The notes under the pieces were generated by a model. It did not search any database, had not been told where the DNA came from, and saw nothing but the letters and a program-made list of their open reading frames with translations. Positions 1 to 9,521 of a stretch of DNA of 51,646 nt are shown here, piece after piece. This DNA is from a bacterium (GTDB taxonomy: Bacteria; Electryoneota; Electryoneia; Electryoneales; Electryoneaceae), in NCBI GenBank assembly GCA_028278125.1, contig JANQEY010000313.1:1-51646 (forward strand), given 5' to 3'. Position 1 is the first letter of the stretch, and each line of letters begins with the position of its first letter. Made by a program: the position numbers and the translations under genes.

Positions 1-1764
1 CTTAACCAGGTAAACTCCACTGGATAGTCCTGTTCCATCAAAAGTGAATTTATGATTTCCGTCGGAAAAATGACCGTCAGCCAGCGTCATGACTTGACGT
101 CCGAGAAGATCAAAAACCTCAAGTTGCAACTTCGATGATTCAGGCAAATTAACAGAGATCTCCGTCCGGGGATTAAACGGATTGGGGTAGATGTTTTCTA
201 TGGCATATTCATCAGGTAAGGCGTTTGACGGAACAAATTCAATATCTGATATCTGAGAATCCCATCCGGATACTGCCCAGTTTTCAAATTCTCCAGCGTT
301 CGGATCTGCTCCCAGTTTCAAAAACACCAGCGAGTCTGAATCGATTGGATTTTCAAGATCAGACCCAATGTTAGCTACTAAGGTGTAATATCCTCCCGGC
401 ACCCATCCCGGAACATCAAGCCAGGGTGTGACTTCCAGTACATCAAACGGATCCACTACAAATGGATAACTCGCTAATGGTCCAATAGTCAGTCCGCCGG
501 GAGCAATAACTTCTGTCCAGGCTACACTTTGAAATTGAAGATCTGTAAGATTCTGGATATTAACGTCAAATGGTAATATCCCACCAACCGGGAAAATAAC
601 CTGCCATTCGTTATAAGGTATTAATACTATCGTATGAGGTGGACCTTCTTCCCAGATACTGATGCTATATCTATTGCCAGCACTCACAATTTCCAATTTT
701 CCGTCGTTATCAAGGTCGCATGACTTTAAATAATCACCTGTACCATCAGCAATTACATGTTCGATAAAATTATTTCCATCTCGTTCCCACCAGACTATAT
801 ACCTTGAAATCGATCCATACCCAAGAATATCCATATCGCCGTCGAAATCCAGGTCAACATATGTAACTGAATTTGTCGTGTTGAATGTTGTTTCAATAAT
901 TTCCAATGTATCCAACTCTTCATCATTAATTTCATAGATATAAATGTTTTCAGTGAAACTATTCGTGGTCAATATATCAGGAATCTCATCATCATCATAA
1001 TAGATCACTTCAAGATCATCAAACAGAAAATCTTCACCCGTATCTAGTAATTGAATTCCAGTAAAAGGGGTGAATCCATCATTTCTGAAAAAACGCAAAA
1101 TTGCACTTGAGTTACCAATGGCAATTACATCCCGGTCACCATCAAGATCAAAATCAGCAAGTTTAACAGATTGAGCAATCAGAGAAGTGTTCACAATAGC
1201 ATCTAAATTAAAAGGATTATATAAGTCATTATTTAAGAATAATCCTATATGTCTGGAAAAAACTTCAGGATCAGGATCAAGCGCCGAAATTAAGAAATCG
1301 AGATCTCCGTCATAATCATAGTCGAAAGGGACAAAATCGAATAAAAGAGTGAAGTTATTATCTATAATGGGGAATGCCTCAAAGTTAAAATTACCAAGAT
1401 TTTCGTACCATATCAGAGTATTAATTTGAGAGTCTCCACAAACAAATATATCTATATCACCATCACCTTCCATATCACCAGTTTTAACATGCCGAATGTT
1501 CCATATCATATGATTATCTTCCTCCAAGTGCTCTGAGAAAGATCCATCTCCATTATTCTCAAGTACAACTAAACCGTTATGGTTATATAGAACTATATCA
1601 TATAAACCATCGTTATTCATATCCGCGAGTTCCATCCCTTTAAAAAGTCCTTCATCAGTCTCGATATTGGTTTCGAAGAAATACATTTCAGCAAATCCAA
1701 GTGATACAAGTACTAACAACGATACGAAAACAAGGTTATTTCTAAGGTTCTCGCTTTTATACAT
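1..1764 (-). CDS. Secreted FG-GAP/VCBS repeat protein with sorting domain (C-terminus cut by window edge)
   Basis: The reading frame is open for 588 codons from ATG at 1764 to the window edge, and the ORF would continue beyond base 1. An AAGGA ribosome site lies 8 bases before the start. The N-terminus is a signal peptide (MYKSEN, then a hydrophobic stretch ending in GFA). The body carries repeated Asp-rich loops such as DMNNDGLYDI, DMEGDGDIDIF, DYDYDGDLDFL, DFDLDGDRDVI and DLDNDGKLEIV. These are the calcium-binding loops of FG-GAP/VCBS beta-propellers. The C-terminus has IENIYPNPFNPRTEISVNL and LGRQVMTL, the start of a type IX-like sorting domain; only its last residues are missing. It is the third member of a tandem set with the two genes upstream and closely resembles them over its whole length. 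The ligand or substrate is unknown. The role is inferred to be a secreted or cell-surface protein. Confidence 0.85.
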   Translation of the reverse strand, partial: MYKSENLRNNLVFVSLLVLVSLGFAEMYFFETNIETDEGLFKGMELADMNNDGLYDIVLYNHNGLVVLENNGDGSFSEHLEEDNHMIWNIRHVKTGDMEGDGDIDIFVCGDSQINTLIWYENLGNFNFEAFPIIDNNFTLLFDFVPFDYDYDGDLDFLISALDPDPEVFSRHIGLFLNNDLYNPFNLDAIVNTSLIAQSVKLADFDLDGDRDVIAIGNSSAILRFFRNDGFTPFTGIQLLDTGEDFLFDDLEVIYYDDDEIPDILTTNSFTENIYIYEINDEELDTLEIIETTFNTTNSVTYVDLDFDGDMDILGYGSISRYIVWWERDGNNFIEHVIADGTGDYLKSCDLDNDGKLEIVSAGNRYSISIWEEGPPHTIVLIPYNEWQVIFPVGGILPFDVNIQNLTDLQFQSVAWTEVIAPGGLTIGPLASYPFVVDPFDVLEVTPWLDVPGWVPGGYYTLVANIGSDLENPIDSDSLVFLKLGADPNAGEFENWAVSGWDSQISDIEFVPSNALPDEYAIENIYPNPFNPRTEISVNLPESSKLQLEVFDLLGRQVMTLADGHFSDGNHKFTFDGTGLSSGVYLVK

Positions 1765-1810
1765 TTTATTGATCCTTCCAAGAAATTCTTGATCTTCTAC
1801 GATCGATGAT

Positions 1811-3619
1811 TTATTTCATCAGAACTACCTTTTCCATACTGCTGACTGTTCCCGGAACAGTCATCTGAACAAAGTATACACCGCTTGAAAAGTCTGCTCC
1901 ATCAAACGTGAAACTATGATATCCAGCAGCATAATGGTTGTTAGCAAGTAGCTGAACCTGTCTTCCAAGAATATCATATACTTCTATCTGTAATTGTGAA
2001 GATACCTGTAGGTTTACTGTTATCTCTGTCCGAGGATTAAATGGATTGGGGTAGATATTCTCAATTGAATACTTTACAGGCAGGAGATCAGATGAAATAA
2101 ATTCTTCATCTGAGTTTATCAAATCCCACCCGGAAGTTGCCCAGTTATCAAATTCTCCGGCGTTCGGATCTGCTCCCATTTTCAAAAAGACAAGGGAATC
2201 TGAATCAATTGGATTTTCAAGATCTAACCCGATATTTGCAACAAAAGTATAATTTCCTCCCGGCACCCATCCCGGAACTTCCAGCCAGGATGTGACTTCC
2301 AGTATTTCAAATGCATCCACTTCAAGATGATAACTCGCTACCGGTCCAACCGTCATTCCGCCGGGTGTAATAACCTCTGTCCAGGCGACAATTTGAGATT
2401 CAATTCCCATAAAGTTTTGTATATTAACATCAAAGGGTAAAATTCCACCTATTGGGAATATCACTTGCCATTCATTATGAGGAATTAAAGTAATTGTACC
2501 AGGTGGAACTTGTTCCCAGATAGTAATTATAGGTCCATTACTGGCGCCTACTATTTCTAAATCTCCATCGTTGTCTAAATCGCATGTTGAAAGGGAATGA
2601 TGGGATGCGCTATGATCCAAAATTCTTTCGATATAATTGTTTCCATCCTTCTCCCACCATACTAAATCGCTGGCTGGTGATCCGCGACCAAGAAAATCCT
2701 TATCCCCATCAGCATCAAGATCAACATGAGTGATTGCACCAGTCCATCCGAAAGATGTTTCAATAATTTTTAAAGTATCCAATTCTTCATCATTAATCTC
2801 ATAAATATAAATGTTTTCCGTTTCGTTTTCGGTGGTTAAGATGTCTGGAATTTCATCTTCATCATAGTATATAACTTCAATGTCATTATATAAAAAATCA
2901 TTATCTTCATCTAACAGTTCAATTTCAGTGAAAGGACTAATACCATCATTTCTGTAGAAATACAAAGTTTCATCGAAGATATAATTCGCTACAACATCCC
3001 TGTCATCATCAAGATCAAAATCTGCAAGAACAATTGATTCAGCCATTATCCAATTGCTAATCCAGGCGACAATAGGAAAGAAATTATTATCATCGTTATT
3101 CATAAGTACTACTATCCGTCCGTCATCAGCATCAAATTCAGTTTCTGCGATTAAAAAATCCAGATCGCCATCGTAATCAGCATCAAAAGGAACAAAATCA
3201 TCTAAATTAAAATAGTAGTCGCCAATATGAAGCGGATGTTCCACAAAGGTAAAATTGCCGAGGTTTTCATACCAGATTAATGTATACCCAAAGCCAGATC
3301 CACCAACAAAAACATCAACGTCACCATCTCCATCAATATCACCGGTTTTCATTTGCCTGGTGAAATACATCGTTAACGTTCGCTCTTCAAAATGTTCGTT
3401 AAATATTCCATCTCCTTCGTTCTCTAATACCACTAAACCGTCCGGATTATATAAAACTATATCACACAAACCATCGTTATTCATGTCCGCGAGTTCCATC
3501 CCGATGAAACTTCCCTCATCAGTCTCAATAATGGTTTCGGAGAAGTACAGATGAGAAAATCCCGTTGAGACTAGAACCAATAATGAAATAAATACCGGGA
3601 CAAATCTGATAATTTTCAT
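1811..3619 (-). CDS. Secreted FG-GAP/VCBS repeat protein with C-terminal sorting domain
   Basis: 602 residues. A signal peptide (residues 1-22, ending GFSHL) is followed by about 340 residues with repeated DxDxDGDxD loops (DMNNDGLCDIV, DIDGDGDVDVF, DADYDGDLDFL, DLDADGDKDFL), indicating an FG-GAP/VCBS beta-propeller. A second, beta-rich region (about 370-500) follows, then a classic sorting domain starting at IENIYPNPFNPRTEI and ending KVVLMK. Families with this tail are exported by type IX secretion and anchored or released at the surface. An AGGAG ribosome site precedes the ATG. The gene is the middle of three tandem paralogs, with 46 and 63 bp spacers, so co-transcription is likely. The middle and end of the protein are almost the same as in the gene at 1-1764 (for example the shared GADPNAGEF motif), pointing to recent duplication. 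The molecular target is not known. Confidence 0.88.
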   Translation of the reverse strand: MKIIRFVPVFISLLVLVSTGFSHLYFSETIIETDEGSFIGMELADMNNDGLCDIVLYNPDGLVVLENEGDGIFNEHFEERTLTMYFTRQMKTGDIDGDGDVDVFVGGSGFGYTLIWYENLGNFTFVEHPLHIGDYYFNLDDFVPFDADYDGDLDFLIAETEFDADDGRIVVLMNNDDNNFFPIVAWISNWIMAESIVLADFDLDDDRDVVANYIFDETLYFYRNDGISPFTEIELLDEDNDFLYNDIEVIYYDEDEIPDILTTENETENIYIYEINDEELDTLKIIETSFGWTGAITHVDLDADGDKDFLGRGSPASDLVWWEKDGNNYIERILDHSASHHSLSTCDLDNDGDLEIVGASNGPIITIWEQVPPGTITLIPHNEWQVIFPIGGILPFDVNIQNFMGIESQIVAWTEVITPGGMTVGPVASYHLEVDAFEILEVTSWLEVPGWVPGGNYTFVANIGLDLENPIDSDSLVFLKMGADPNAGEFDNWATSGWDLINSDEEFISSDLLPVKYSIENIYPNPFNPRTEITVNLQVSSQLQIEVYDILGRQVQLLANNHYAAGYHSFTFDGADFSSGVYFVQMTVPGTVSSMEKVVLMK

Positions 3620-3682
3620 TGTAAATCTCCTGACGGCACTTCCGATTCGACCTCTAAGGCTAATAAGATTAAGCTCAAATTT

Positions 3683-5506
3683 TTATTTCATCAGGATTAT
3701 TTTCTCAATCACATAAACTTCACCAGGAACAATCAGGTTAACAAAGTATAAACCACTTGATAAACCCATTCCATTGAACGTTAAGCTATGATATCCCGCT
3801 GAATATTGGCTTTGAGCCAACTGCTTAACCTGGCGTCCAAGCACATCATAGATCTCAAGATGCAAGATTGTCGCCTCCGGAATATTGATGGTAATCTGAG
3901 TTTGAGAATTAAACGGATTGGGATAAATATTGTCTATTCTATATTCAACAGGTACTGCGTCGATAGTTGAAACTACTTCATCATAATTGATTAAATCCCA
4001 TCCACCTGAATTCCAATAGTCCAGTTCACCCGTTCCCTGCACAGGTCCCATTTTCCAGAACTGAAATGAATCTGAGGAAACTGGATTTTCCTGGTCGGTA
4101 CCCATGTTAACTATGTATGTATAGACTCCTGGTGGAGCCCATCCAGGAACATGTTGCCAGGGTGAAACTTCTATCACCTCACCTGCTTCTAATTCAACCG
4201 GATATGTATCCTGCAGGTTAAACCTGTTTCCTTCAGGTGTTATCAGCTCTTTCCAGACTATTCCCCCGAAAATAACCTCTGTATTATTTTGCAGGAATGC
4301 ATCGTACCTGAAATGTCCCCCTTCCGGAAAAATAACAATCCATTCATCCCATGGTGTGAGGCTGATTTCATATGGTCTGACTTGTTCCCAAATAGTAACA
4401 TCAGGTCCCTGCCATGCGCCGATAATATCCAGATCACCATCATCATCAATATCGTATGAACGAATATATTTCCTGGTTGTGCTTTCGTCTATTATATGTT
4501 CGATAAAACCATCCTCGTCCTTTTCCCACCAGACTAAATCCGAGGATTGGGGAGCACTCCCAAGTAGATCTTTATCGCCATCATTATCCAGATCAATATG
4601 TGTGAGAGACATAGTCCTGTTATAAGCTGTTTCTATAATCTCAAGGGTATCTAATTCTTCGTCATTAAGCTCAAAGATATAAATGTTTTCCGTTTCGTTA
4701 TCGGTAGTCAAGATATCGGGGATTTCATCATCATCAAAGTAGATCACTTCCAGATCATCAAACAGAAAATCTTCGCCAGCATTAAATATTTGCGTTCCGG
4801 TAAAGGGTACTTCTCCATCATTTCTGTAAAAATGTAATGATTCCTCTGTGACACCATTGGCAATTACATCCCGATCACCATCAAGATCAAAATCAGCAAT
4901 TACAACTGAACTGGCCATCAGAAACTCGGTGATCTCAGGACCTAACGGGAAAGGCATAAACTCATCATAATTCATATAAACAGCTATCTGGCCACGTAAA
5001 ACTTCAGGATCATCATCAGTCTGTGCGATCAAAAAATCCAGGTCGCCATCATAATCAGCGTCGAAAGGGACAAAATCATACAGAAGATAGAAGCTTCCCG
5101 AGAAATGAACCGGTAATTCCTCATAATTGAAATTTCCATTATTTCTATACCAGACTAAAGTATGACCTAAACCGTCCCCACAAACAAAAACATCTATATC
5201 TCCATCACCTTCCATGTCACCAATCTTCACCTGACGAATATTCCACATTTGATGAGTGCTTTCTTCAAAATGCTCGGTAAATGATCCATCTCCATTATTC
5301 TCCAGCACCATCAAGCCACCTGTATTATATAGAACTATATCAAACAGACCGTTGTTATTCATGTCCGCGGGTTCCATCCCTTTGAAGCCTGCTCCTTCAG
5401 TATCAATATTGGTTTCGGAGAAGTACAGTTGAGAAAAACCCGGTGAGATGGCAAAGAGTAGTAAAAAGAAGATCAAGTTGATTTTAGAGTTATGCTTGGT
5501 AATCAT
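3683..5506 (-). CDS. Secreted FG-GAP/VCBS repeat protein with C-terminal sorting domain
   Basis: 607 residues and the first gene of the tandem trio. The signal peptide ends around AISPGFSQ. Asp-rich loops (DMNNNGLFDIV, DMEGDGDIDVF, DADYDGDLDFL, DFDLDGDRDVI, DLDNDGDKDLL, DIDDDGDLDII) mark the FG-GAP/VCBS propeller in the first 360 residues. The tail has IDNIYPNPFNSQTQI, LGRQVKQL and a terminal KIILMK, so a type IX-like sorting signal is present. A GAGGAG ribosome site sits upstream of the ATG. The AT-rich 290-bp space upstream probably carries the promoter for the three-gene unit. It is more diverged from its two downstream sisters than they are from each other, especially in the region between propeller and tail (TPWDEWIVIFPEGGHF compared with IPHNEWQVIFPIGG). 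No enzymatic motif was recognised. Confidence 0.88.
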   Translation of the reverse strand: MITKHNSKINLIFFLLLFAISPGFSQLYFSETNIDTEGAGFKGMEPADMNNNGLFDIVLYNTGGLMVLENNGDGSFTEHFEESTHQMWNIRQVKIGDMEGDGDIDVFVCGDGLGHTLVWYRNNGNFNYEELPVHFSGSFYLLYDFVPFDADYDGDLDFLIAQTDDDPEVLRGQIAVYMNYDEFMPFPLGPEITEFLMASSVVIADFDLDGDRDVIANGVTEESLHFYRNDGEVPFTGTQIFNAGEDFLFDDLEVIYFDDDEIPDILTTDNETENIYIFELNDEELDTLEIIETAYNRTMSLTHIDLDNDGDKDLLGSAPQSSDLVWWEKDEDGFIEHIIDESTTRKYIRSYDIDDDGDLDIIGAWQGPDVTIWEQVRPYEISLTPWDEWIVIFPEGGHFRYDAFLQNNTEVIFGGIVWKELITPEGNRFNLQDTYPVELEAGEVIEVSPWQHVPGWAPPGVYTYIVNMGTDQENPVSSDSFQFWKMGPVQGTGELDYWNSGGWDLINYDEVVSTIDAVPVEYRIDNIYPNPFNSQTQITINIPEATILHLEIYDVLGRQVKQLAQSQYSAGYHSLTFNGMGLSSGLYFVNLIVPGEVYVIEKIILMK

Positions 5507-5796
5507 CTTGCTATCTCCTCAACTGAGGACTTATTCTTTACAGAAATAAACAATATAACTTATTAATAAATATGACTATATATTATTTTCTTAGCTACCA
5601 CAAATTTAACACTCAAATCTTTAATTATCAATAATAATGACATCAAAAACAAAAAATCCCAAGTTGATAATCGAATTGTACTGCGGATGATGATGGTAAA
5701 TATCATCTGATTAAGTTTCAGGTTTATTTGCTCCAAGCTAGCGGAAAACTTACCTTTCAAAATCATTCAACCATCATTAACAGCGCGAAATAAATC
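5507..5796. other. AT-rich divergent intergenic region
   Basis: This 290-bp space lies between the divergently transcribed FG-GAP gene (minus) and folE (plus). It is visibly richer in A and T than the flanking genes and must hold promoters in both directions. I could not identify a convincing -35/-10 pair. A 67-codon minus-strand reading frame here has no ribosome site and a composition expected of AT-rich non-coding DNA. Confidence 0.5.
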
Positions 5797-6357
5797 ATGG
5801 ACAAATCAAAGATTGAACAGGGCGTCAAGCTGATAATCGAGGGAATAGGGGAAGATCCGAACCGGCATGGGATGAAAAACACTCCCAAACGTGTAGCGGA
5901 TATGTACGAGGAATTGTTCGCTGGGGTTGGTAACAACATCGAAGCTCACTTCTCTACATATCCCGTCGAGAATCAGGACGAGATGATCCTGATGAGGGAT
6001 ATCCCCTTTTACAGCTTCTGCGAACACCACCTCCTCCCCTTCTGGGGATCGGTTTCGCTGGCGTATATACCCAGCAACAACAGGATAGTAGGATTCTCTA
6101 AATTGATCCAAATAGTCCAGCATTTCGCCCAACAGCCTCAGATACAGGAGAGGATGACAACCCAGATATGTGATTTCCTCAACGATAACCTTCAGCCTGC
6201 GGGGATACTTGTGACGATCAAGGCTAACCACCTCTGTATCCGCATGAGGGGTGAAAAGAAGGAACACTCGGAAGCTGTTACATCCGCCATGCGTGGTTAC
6301 CTGAGAAAACAGGCAACACGTCTCGAAGCACTGATGCTGCTTGGACAGGGGTCTTGA
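5797..6357 (+). CDS. folE: GTP cyclohydrolase I
   Basis: 186 residues. The enzyme converts GTP to 7,8-dihydroneopterin triphosphate, the first step of tetrahydrofolate synthesis, in the cytoplasm. The zinc ligands of the family are present: Cys75 and His78 in FCEHHLLPF, and Cys147 in NHLCIRMRGEKK. Other family signatures are NRHGMKNTPKRVADMY near residue 22, IVGFSKLIQIV near 97, and AVTSAMRGYLRKQATRLEAL at the C-terminus. The length is normal for the bacterial single-domain enzyme. The stop overlaps the following reading frame region, with the next ATG two bases after TGA, so the gene is probably translationally coupled to the TPR gene. folP, which acts later in the same pathway, follows 2.3 kb downstream on the same strand. 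Confidence 0.97.
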   Translation: MDKSKIEQGVKLIIEGIGEDPNRHGMKNTPKRVADMYEELFAGVGNNIEAHFSTYPVENQDEMILMRDIPFYSFCEHHLLPFWGSVSLAYIPSNNRIVGFSKLIQIVQHFAQQPQIQERMTTQICDFLNDNLQPAGILVTIKANHLCIRMRGEKKEHSEAVTSAMRGYLRKQATRLEALMLLGQGS

Positions 6358-6358
6358 T

Positions 6359-8035
6359 ATGAGCCCGTGGCAAAGTTTCTACGAACAGGTTTCCGGGACA
6401 GTCTGGGGTGGCGTTGGATTATATGCAGTTATCCTGGTAGCGTTATGGATGATATGGACATTCGCGTTCATATTTTCCAGGGTTATCCCGAAGATGGCAT
6501 TCTTCAAATGGGGTCTGCTTTTTACCTTCAGCTTTATCATGTTTTTTGTCGTGATGCGTGTACGTCATCCCGCCCCGATTGTCCCCGACAGGTTATGGGT
6601 GCAGCCCTTCGCATGTGAATATTTGCTTGAAGATGACGCAGACTGCGCCCGGTACGCTTTTGAAAGAGCTCTGGAAGAGGCTCACGAACAGACAGTTGCC
6701 TTCCAGACAAAAGGGATGGGTGAAAAATACCTGGAAAGAGAGATACCGGCTACTGACAGCGATCCCTCCGCAGGTGCCCTTCTGACCGCGGCAAGATATG
6801 GTGCCACCGGCAAGTATAGCTCAGACGGTACAAACTCCACCCTCGAGATGAAGGTCCACGAGTTTAACTGGAAAGGTGAAACGGAAAATCTTGGTAATAT
6901 TATCGTGGAGGGAATTTCTCCTGCCGATGCTGGACGGAAGGCTGCGATAAAATTTATACAGGTCTTTAACCTTAAGCAGTCCATCCACTCGGACATGTTT
7001 TCATACAGCCCGGAAATTTTGACCGCACTTTACCGTGCGGAGTCCTCATCCAGCTTTGAGGTTAAAGAAGAGGCACTGCTCGATGGATTTATTTCACCCG
7101 ACTCTGCCCAGCCGATGATCTGGGAAGCGCTGGCTGATATGTACTTCCGCTGGTCGTTCGGGAACCATCAGTCACGTATTGAACACAGCATTCAACGCAG
7201 TATCGAGTTCGACGACCGCGCATCTAGGGCCTATTATATCCATGGTAAGGTTTTACAGAGAACCGCCCAACGCAGGCAGGAAGCTATCGCGGCATGGAAA
7301 CTTGCCTATATCTATAATAAACGAGACCAGGATCCTCTTCTGTCACTGGCTGCTCTCCAGCCGAAAGAAATCCGTGACCTGCGGATGGGTTCGAAAAAAA
7401 TGCTGCTGACACATATCCTGCGGCTACGTCCGGCAAATCCAAAGGCGCGACGAGCTCTATTTACCTATTACCGTGACTGGATGCGGCAGGCACATGGGGC
7501 AATGGAAATCCTTAACCAGGGAATTGCCCTTAACCCAGATGAAACTCAACTATTGATGTCACGTGCAGTTTATGCAATCAAAATGGGAAACCTGGGTGAG
7601 GCTGAAGGCGATCTTATCCATATTCTCCAGAACAATCCGCTTAATCCCAACGCCTGGTATAACCTGGGTATTATCTACCGTTCCCAGAAAAAAGATACCG
7701 ACGCGCGTGACGCATTCGAACGCAGCCTGCATCTCGATGGGCCCATCGATTCACATTATTACCTCGGTCTGTATTATCTCTATGTTGAAGAAAACGAGGA
7801 AAAAGCGCTCTTCCATTTCCGCTGGCGGTGGGTAAAGCGTAAAAGTGATTTTGATGACTTCTTTGCCATGGCATCCCAGGAGAGGATTCGCCTGATCCGA
7901 ACCGGTCACAGTTTCAGGACAGGTGTAAAACTTCCCGGCTGGCATGGTATTACCACACAGGAAGGTGAAGCGGATATCCTTAGCGACGAGGAGCTAGAAG
8001 CGGGTGCCCTGGTCGAGCCGGAAGAGGCTGAATAG
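6359..8035 (+). CDS. Membrane-anchored TPR-repeat protein
   Basis: The start is taken at ATG 6359 (MSPWQSF), directly after the folE stop, rather than the TTG at 6341 inside folE; this gives 558 residues. Two hydrophobic segments (about residues 15-35 and 45-63) anchor the N-terminus. A domain of about 130 residues follows, beginning RLWVQPFACEYLLEDDADCARYAFE. It is laid out like the FlgO or TolB-N type modules that often precede TPRs, but this is only a resemblance. From about residue 230 to 500 there are TPR-like helical pairs, clearest at NPDETQLLMSRAVYAIKMGN and NPNAWYNLGIIYRSQKKDTD. The C-terminus is acidic. The function is unknown; a scaffold at the inner membrane is plausible. It ends immediately before the next gene (stop 8033-8035, ATG 8036). 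Confidence 0.8.
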   Translation: MSPWQSFYEQVSGTVWGGVGLYAVILVALWMIWTFAFIFSRVIPKMAFFKWGLLFTFSFIMFFVVMRVRHPAPIVPDRLWVQPFACEYLLEDDADCARYAFERALEEAHEQTVAFQTKGMGEKYLEREIPATDSDPSAGALLTAARYGATGKYSSDGTNSTLEMKVHEFNWKGETENLGNIIVEGISPADAGRKAAIKFIQVFNLKQSIHSDMFSYSPEILTALYRAESSSSFEVKEEALLDGFISPDSAQPMIWEALADMYFRWSFGNHQSRIEHSIQRSIEFDDRASRAYYIHGKVLQRTAQRRQEAIAAWKLAYIYNKRDQDPLLSLAALQPKEIRDLRMGSKKMLLTHILRLRPANPKARRALFTYYRDWMRQAHGAMEILNQGIALNPDETQLLMSRAVYAIKMGNLGEAEGDLIHILQNNPLNPNAWYNLGIIYRSQKKDTDARDAFERSLHLDGPIDSHYYLGLYYLYVEENEEKALFHFRWRWVKRKSDFDDFFAMASQERIRLIRTGHSFRTGVKLPGWHGITTQEGEADILSDEELEAGALVEPEEAE

Positions 8036-8644
8036 ATGAAATTCTTTAAGAAGAGTATTGTGACGTTATTTGTACTGGTTATCTCTTTCAGCCTTGTATC
8101 TTCATGGGCTGGCTGTTCAAAAGACAATTCCGCAATTCAAAAGAAACAGACAACTGGACATTCCACAACCGATGGCAAAAATCAATCAAAGAATTCGTCA
8201 CAATCCTCTGCCGTCGATAAAAACAACATGGTTCCGATAGTCTGGGACGCGATGACAGCGGTGAATGGTGCCGCGAACATGAGTATGCTGTTTATGCAGG
8301 ATAACATGCGCTGGCCGCGGAACATGGGTGAAATTCTTACCTACGCTAAAATGGCAAACTTCCCCTATCATGGAAAATCAGACAATGGTTGGTGGGTAGC
8401 CGAGTTTGATACATCAATGGTCATCTCGGCAACATCTACACTTTCCATGCCGCATGGTGCCGGCAAACGATTTATCTATGACATGAAAACGAGGCAGTAT
8501 TTCGGCTATGGCCTGGAATTCATGTCTACCGGGTCGCGTAATTCCAATGCATTACGAGATACGACAATTATTACCAAAGCTTTCGCCTATGGCGATTCGA
8601 TACTGGCACTAAGAGCACAAAACCTGTCTAACCAGGATCAATAA
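8036..8644 (+). CDS. Putative lipoprotein of unknown function
   Basis: 202 residues, starting directly after the stop of the TPR gene. It has a basic N-terminus, a hydrophobic core and a possible lipoprotein cysteine at position 27 (VSSWAGCSKDN). The lipobox has Trp at -3, which is not consensus, so simple signal-peptide cleavage is the alternative. Residues 30-62 are a Ser/Lys/Gln/Asn-rich low-complexity linker. The remaining 140 residues form a compact domain with MRWPRNMGEILTYAKMANFPYH and SMPHGAGKRFIYDMKTRQYFGYG. I do not recognise the domain. It shares a transcript and zero spacing with the TPR membrane protein, which suggests the two act together in the envelope. Confidence 0.7.
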   Translation: MKFFKKSIVTLFVLVISFSLVSSWAGCSKDNSAIQKKQTTGHSTTDGKNQSKNSSQSSAVDKNNMVPIVWDAMTAVNGAANMSMLFMQDNMRWPRNMGEILTYAKMANFPYHGKSDNGWWVAEFDTSMVISATSTLSMPHGAGKRFIYDMKTRQYFGYGLEFMSTGSRNSNALRDTTIITKAFAYGDSILALRAQNLSNQDQ

Positions 8645-8672
8645 TATTTCATCATATTCTTAATTCTGATAT

Positions 8673-9521
8673 ATGAACACAACATTAGAAAGAAAAGGCT
8701 TTTCGATAAAGCAGGGTGATGAAACCCGGATAATGGGTATTATCAATGTCACCCCGGACAGTTTTTTTGACGGCGGTTCGCACAATAAAGAAGCGGATGC
8801 CATTGAGCACGGTTTACGTCTGACAGACGAGGGTGCTCATATCCTCGATGTTGGTGGTGAATCAACACGTCCCGGAGCGGAGGAAATATCCACCGATGAG
8901 GAGATCGCACGGGTAATACCTATCATCGCTGAACTGTCCGCACGGACTACTATTCCAATCTCAGTCGATACGCGTAAATCGAAAGTAGCGGCTAAGGCTG
9001 TTGAAGCCGGGGCGACCATGATCAATGACGTATCCGCTGGATTATTCGATCCTGAAATCCTCGATGTTGCCGCGGAAACAGGTTGCCATTATATCGCGAT
9101 GCACATGCGTGGCACGCCGGAGACGATGCAGGACGATACCCGCTATGATGGGCTGGTCAACGATATCCTGGAATATTTCGAGGAACGGATCCAGGCAGCA
9201 ATTAAAGCACGGATTCCTTCCAGTAAAATTATACTCGATCCCGGTATTGGATTCGGGAAGTCACCGGAACAAAACTATACCCTGATTGGACGTGCGGGTG
9301 TATTCAGGACTCTCGGATATCCTCTTCTAATCGGTCCTTCACGGAAAAGTTACCTCAACCTGATTGGAGCCAACCATCCCGACCTTCGTCTTCCAGGTAC
9401 ATTGGCCACAGTTACCATATGCGCGGCGACAGGAGTGGAATTAGTACGTGTACATGACGTCGCTCCCGCCCTGCAGGCGATAAAAGTTGCCATCAAGGTC
9501 AGAAAATCAGTACACGGATGA
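8673..9521 (+). CDS. folP: Dihydropteroate synthase
   Basis: 282 residues. It condenses 6-hydroxymethyl-7,8-dihydropterin diphosphate with p-aminobenzoate to give dihydropteroate. All family signatures are present: IMGIINVTPDSFFDGG near residue 20, DVGGESTRPGAEEIS near 60, PISVDTRKSKVA near 94, INDVSAG near 116, LDPGIGFGKSPEQN near 190, and IGPSRKSYL near 222. The C-terminal RVHDVA, with the pterin/phosphate-binding Arg-x-His, is also there. Its last bases overlap the ATG of the next gene (ATGATGG), so translation of the acetyltransferase is likely coupled. The gene sits in the same plus-strand run as folE. Confidence 0.97.
   Translation: MNTTLERKGFSIKQGDETRIMGIINVTPDSFFDGGSHNKEADAIEHGLRLTDEGAHILDVGGESTRPGAEEISTDEEIARVIPIIAELSARTTIPISVDTRKSKVAAKAVEAGATMINDVSAGLFDPEILDVAAETGCHYIAMHMRGTPETMQDDTRYDGLVNDILEYFEERIQAAIKARIPSSKIILDPGIGFGKSPEQNYTLIGRAGVFRTLGYPLLIGPSRKSYLNLIGANHPDLRLPGTLATVTICAATGVELVRVHDVAPALQAIKVAIKVRKSVHG

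Noticed and set aside
5689..5707. GATGAT-7-ATCATC inverted repeat ahead of folE
   Set aside because: Only 6 bp in a simple-sequence GAT context; expected by chance in such a region.
5806..6267. 153-codon minus-strand reading frame
   Set aside because: It is antisense to folE, whose protein has all family motifs.
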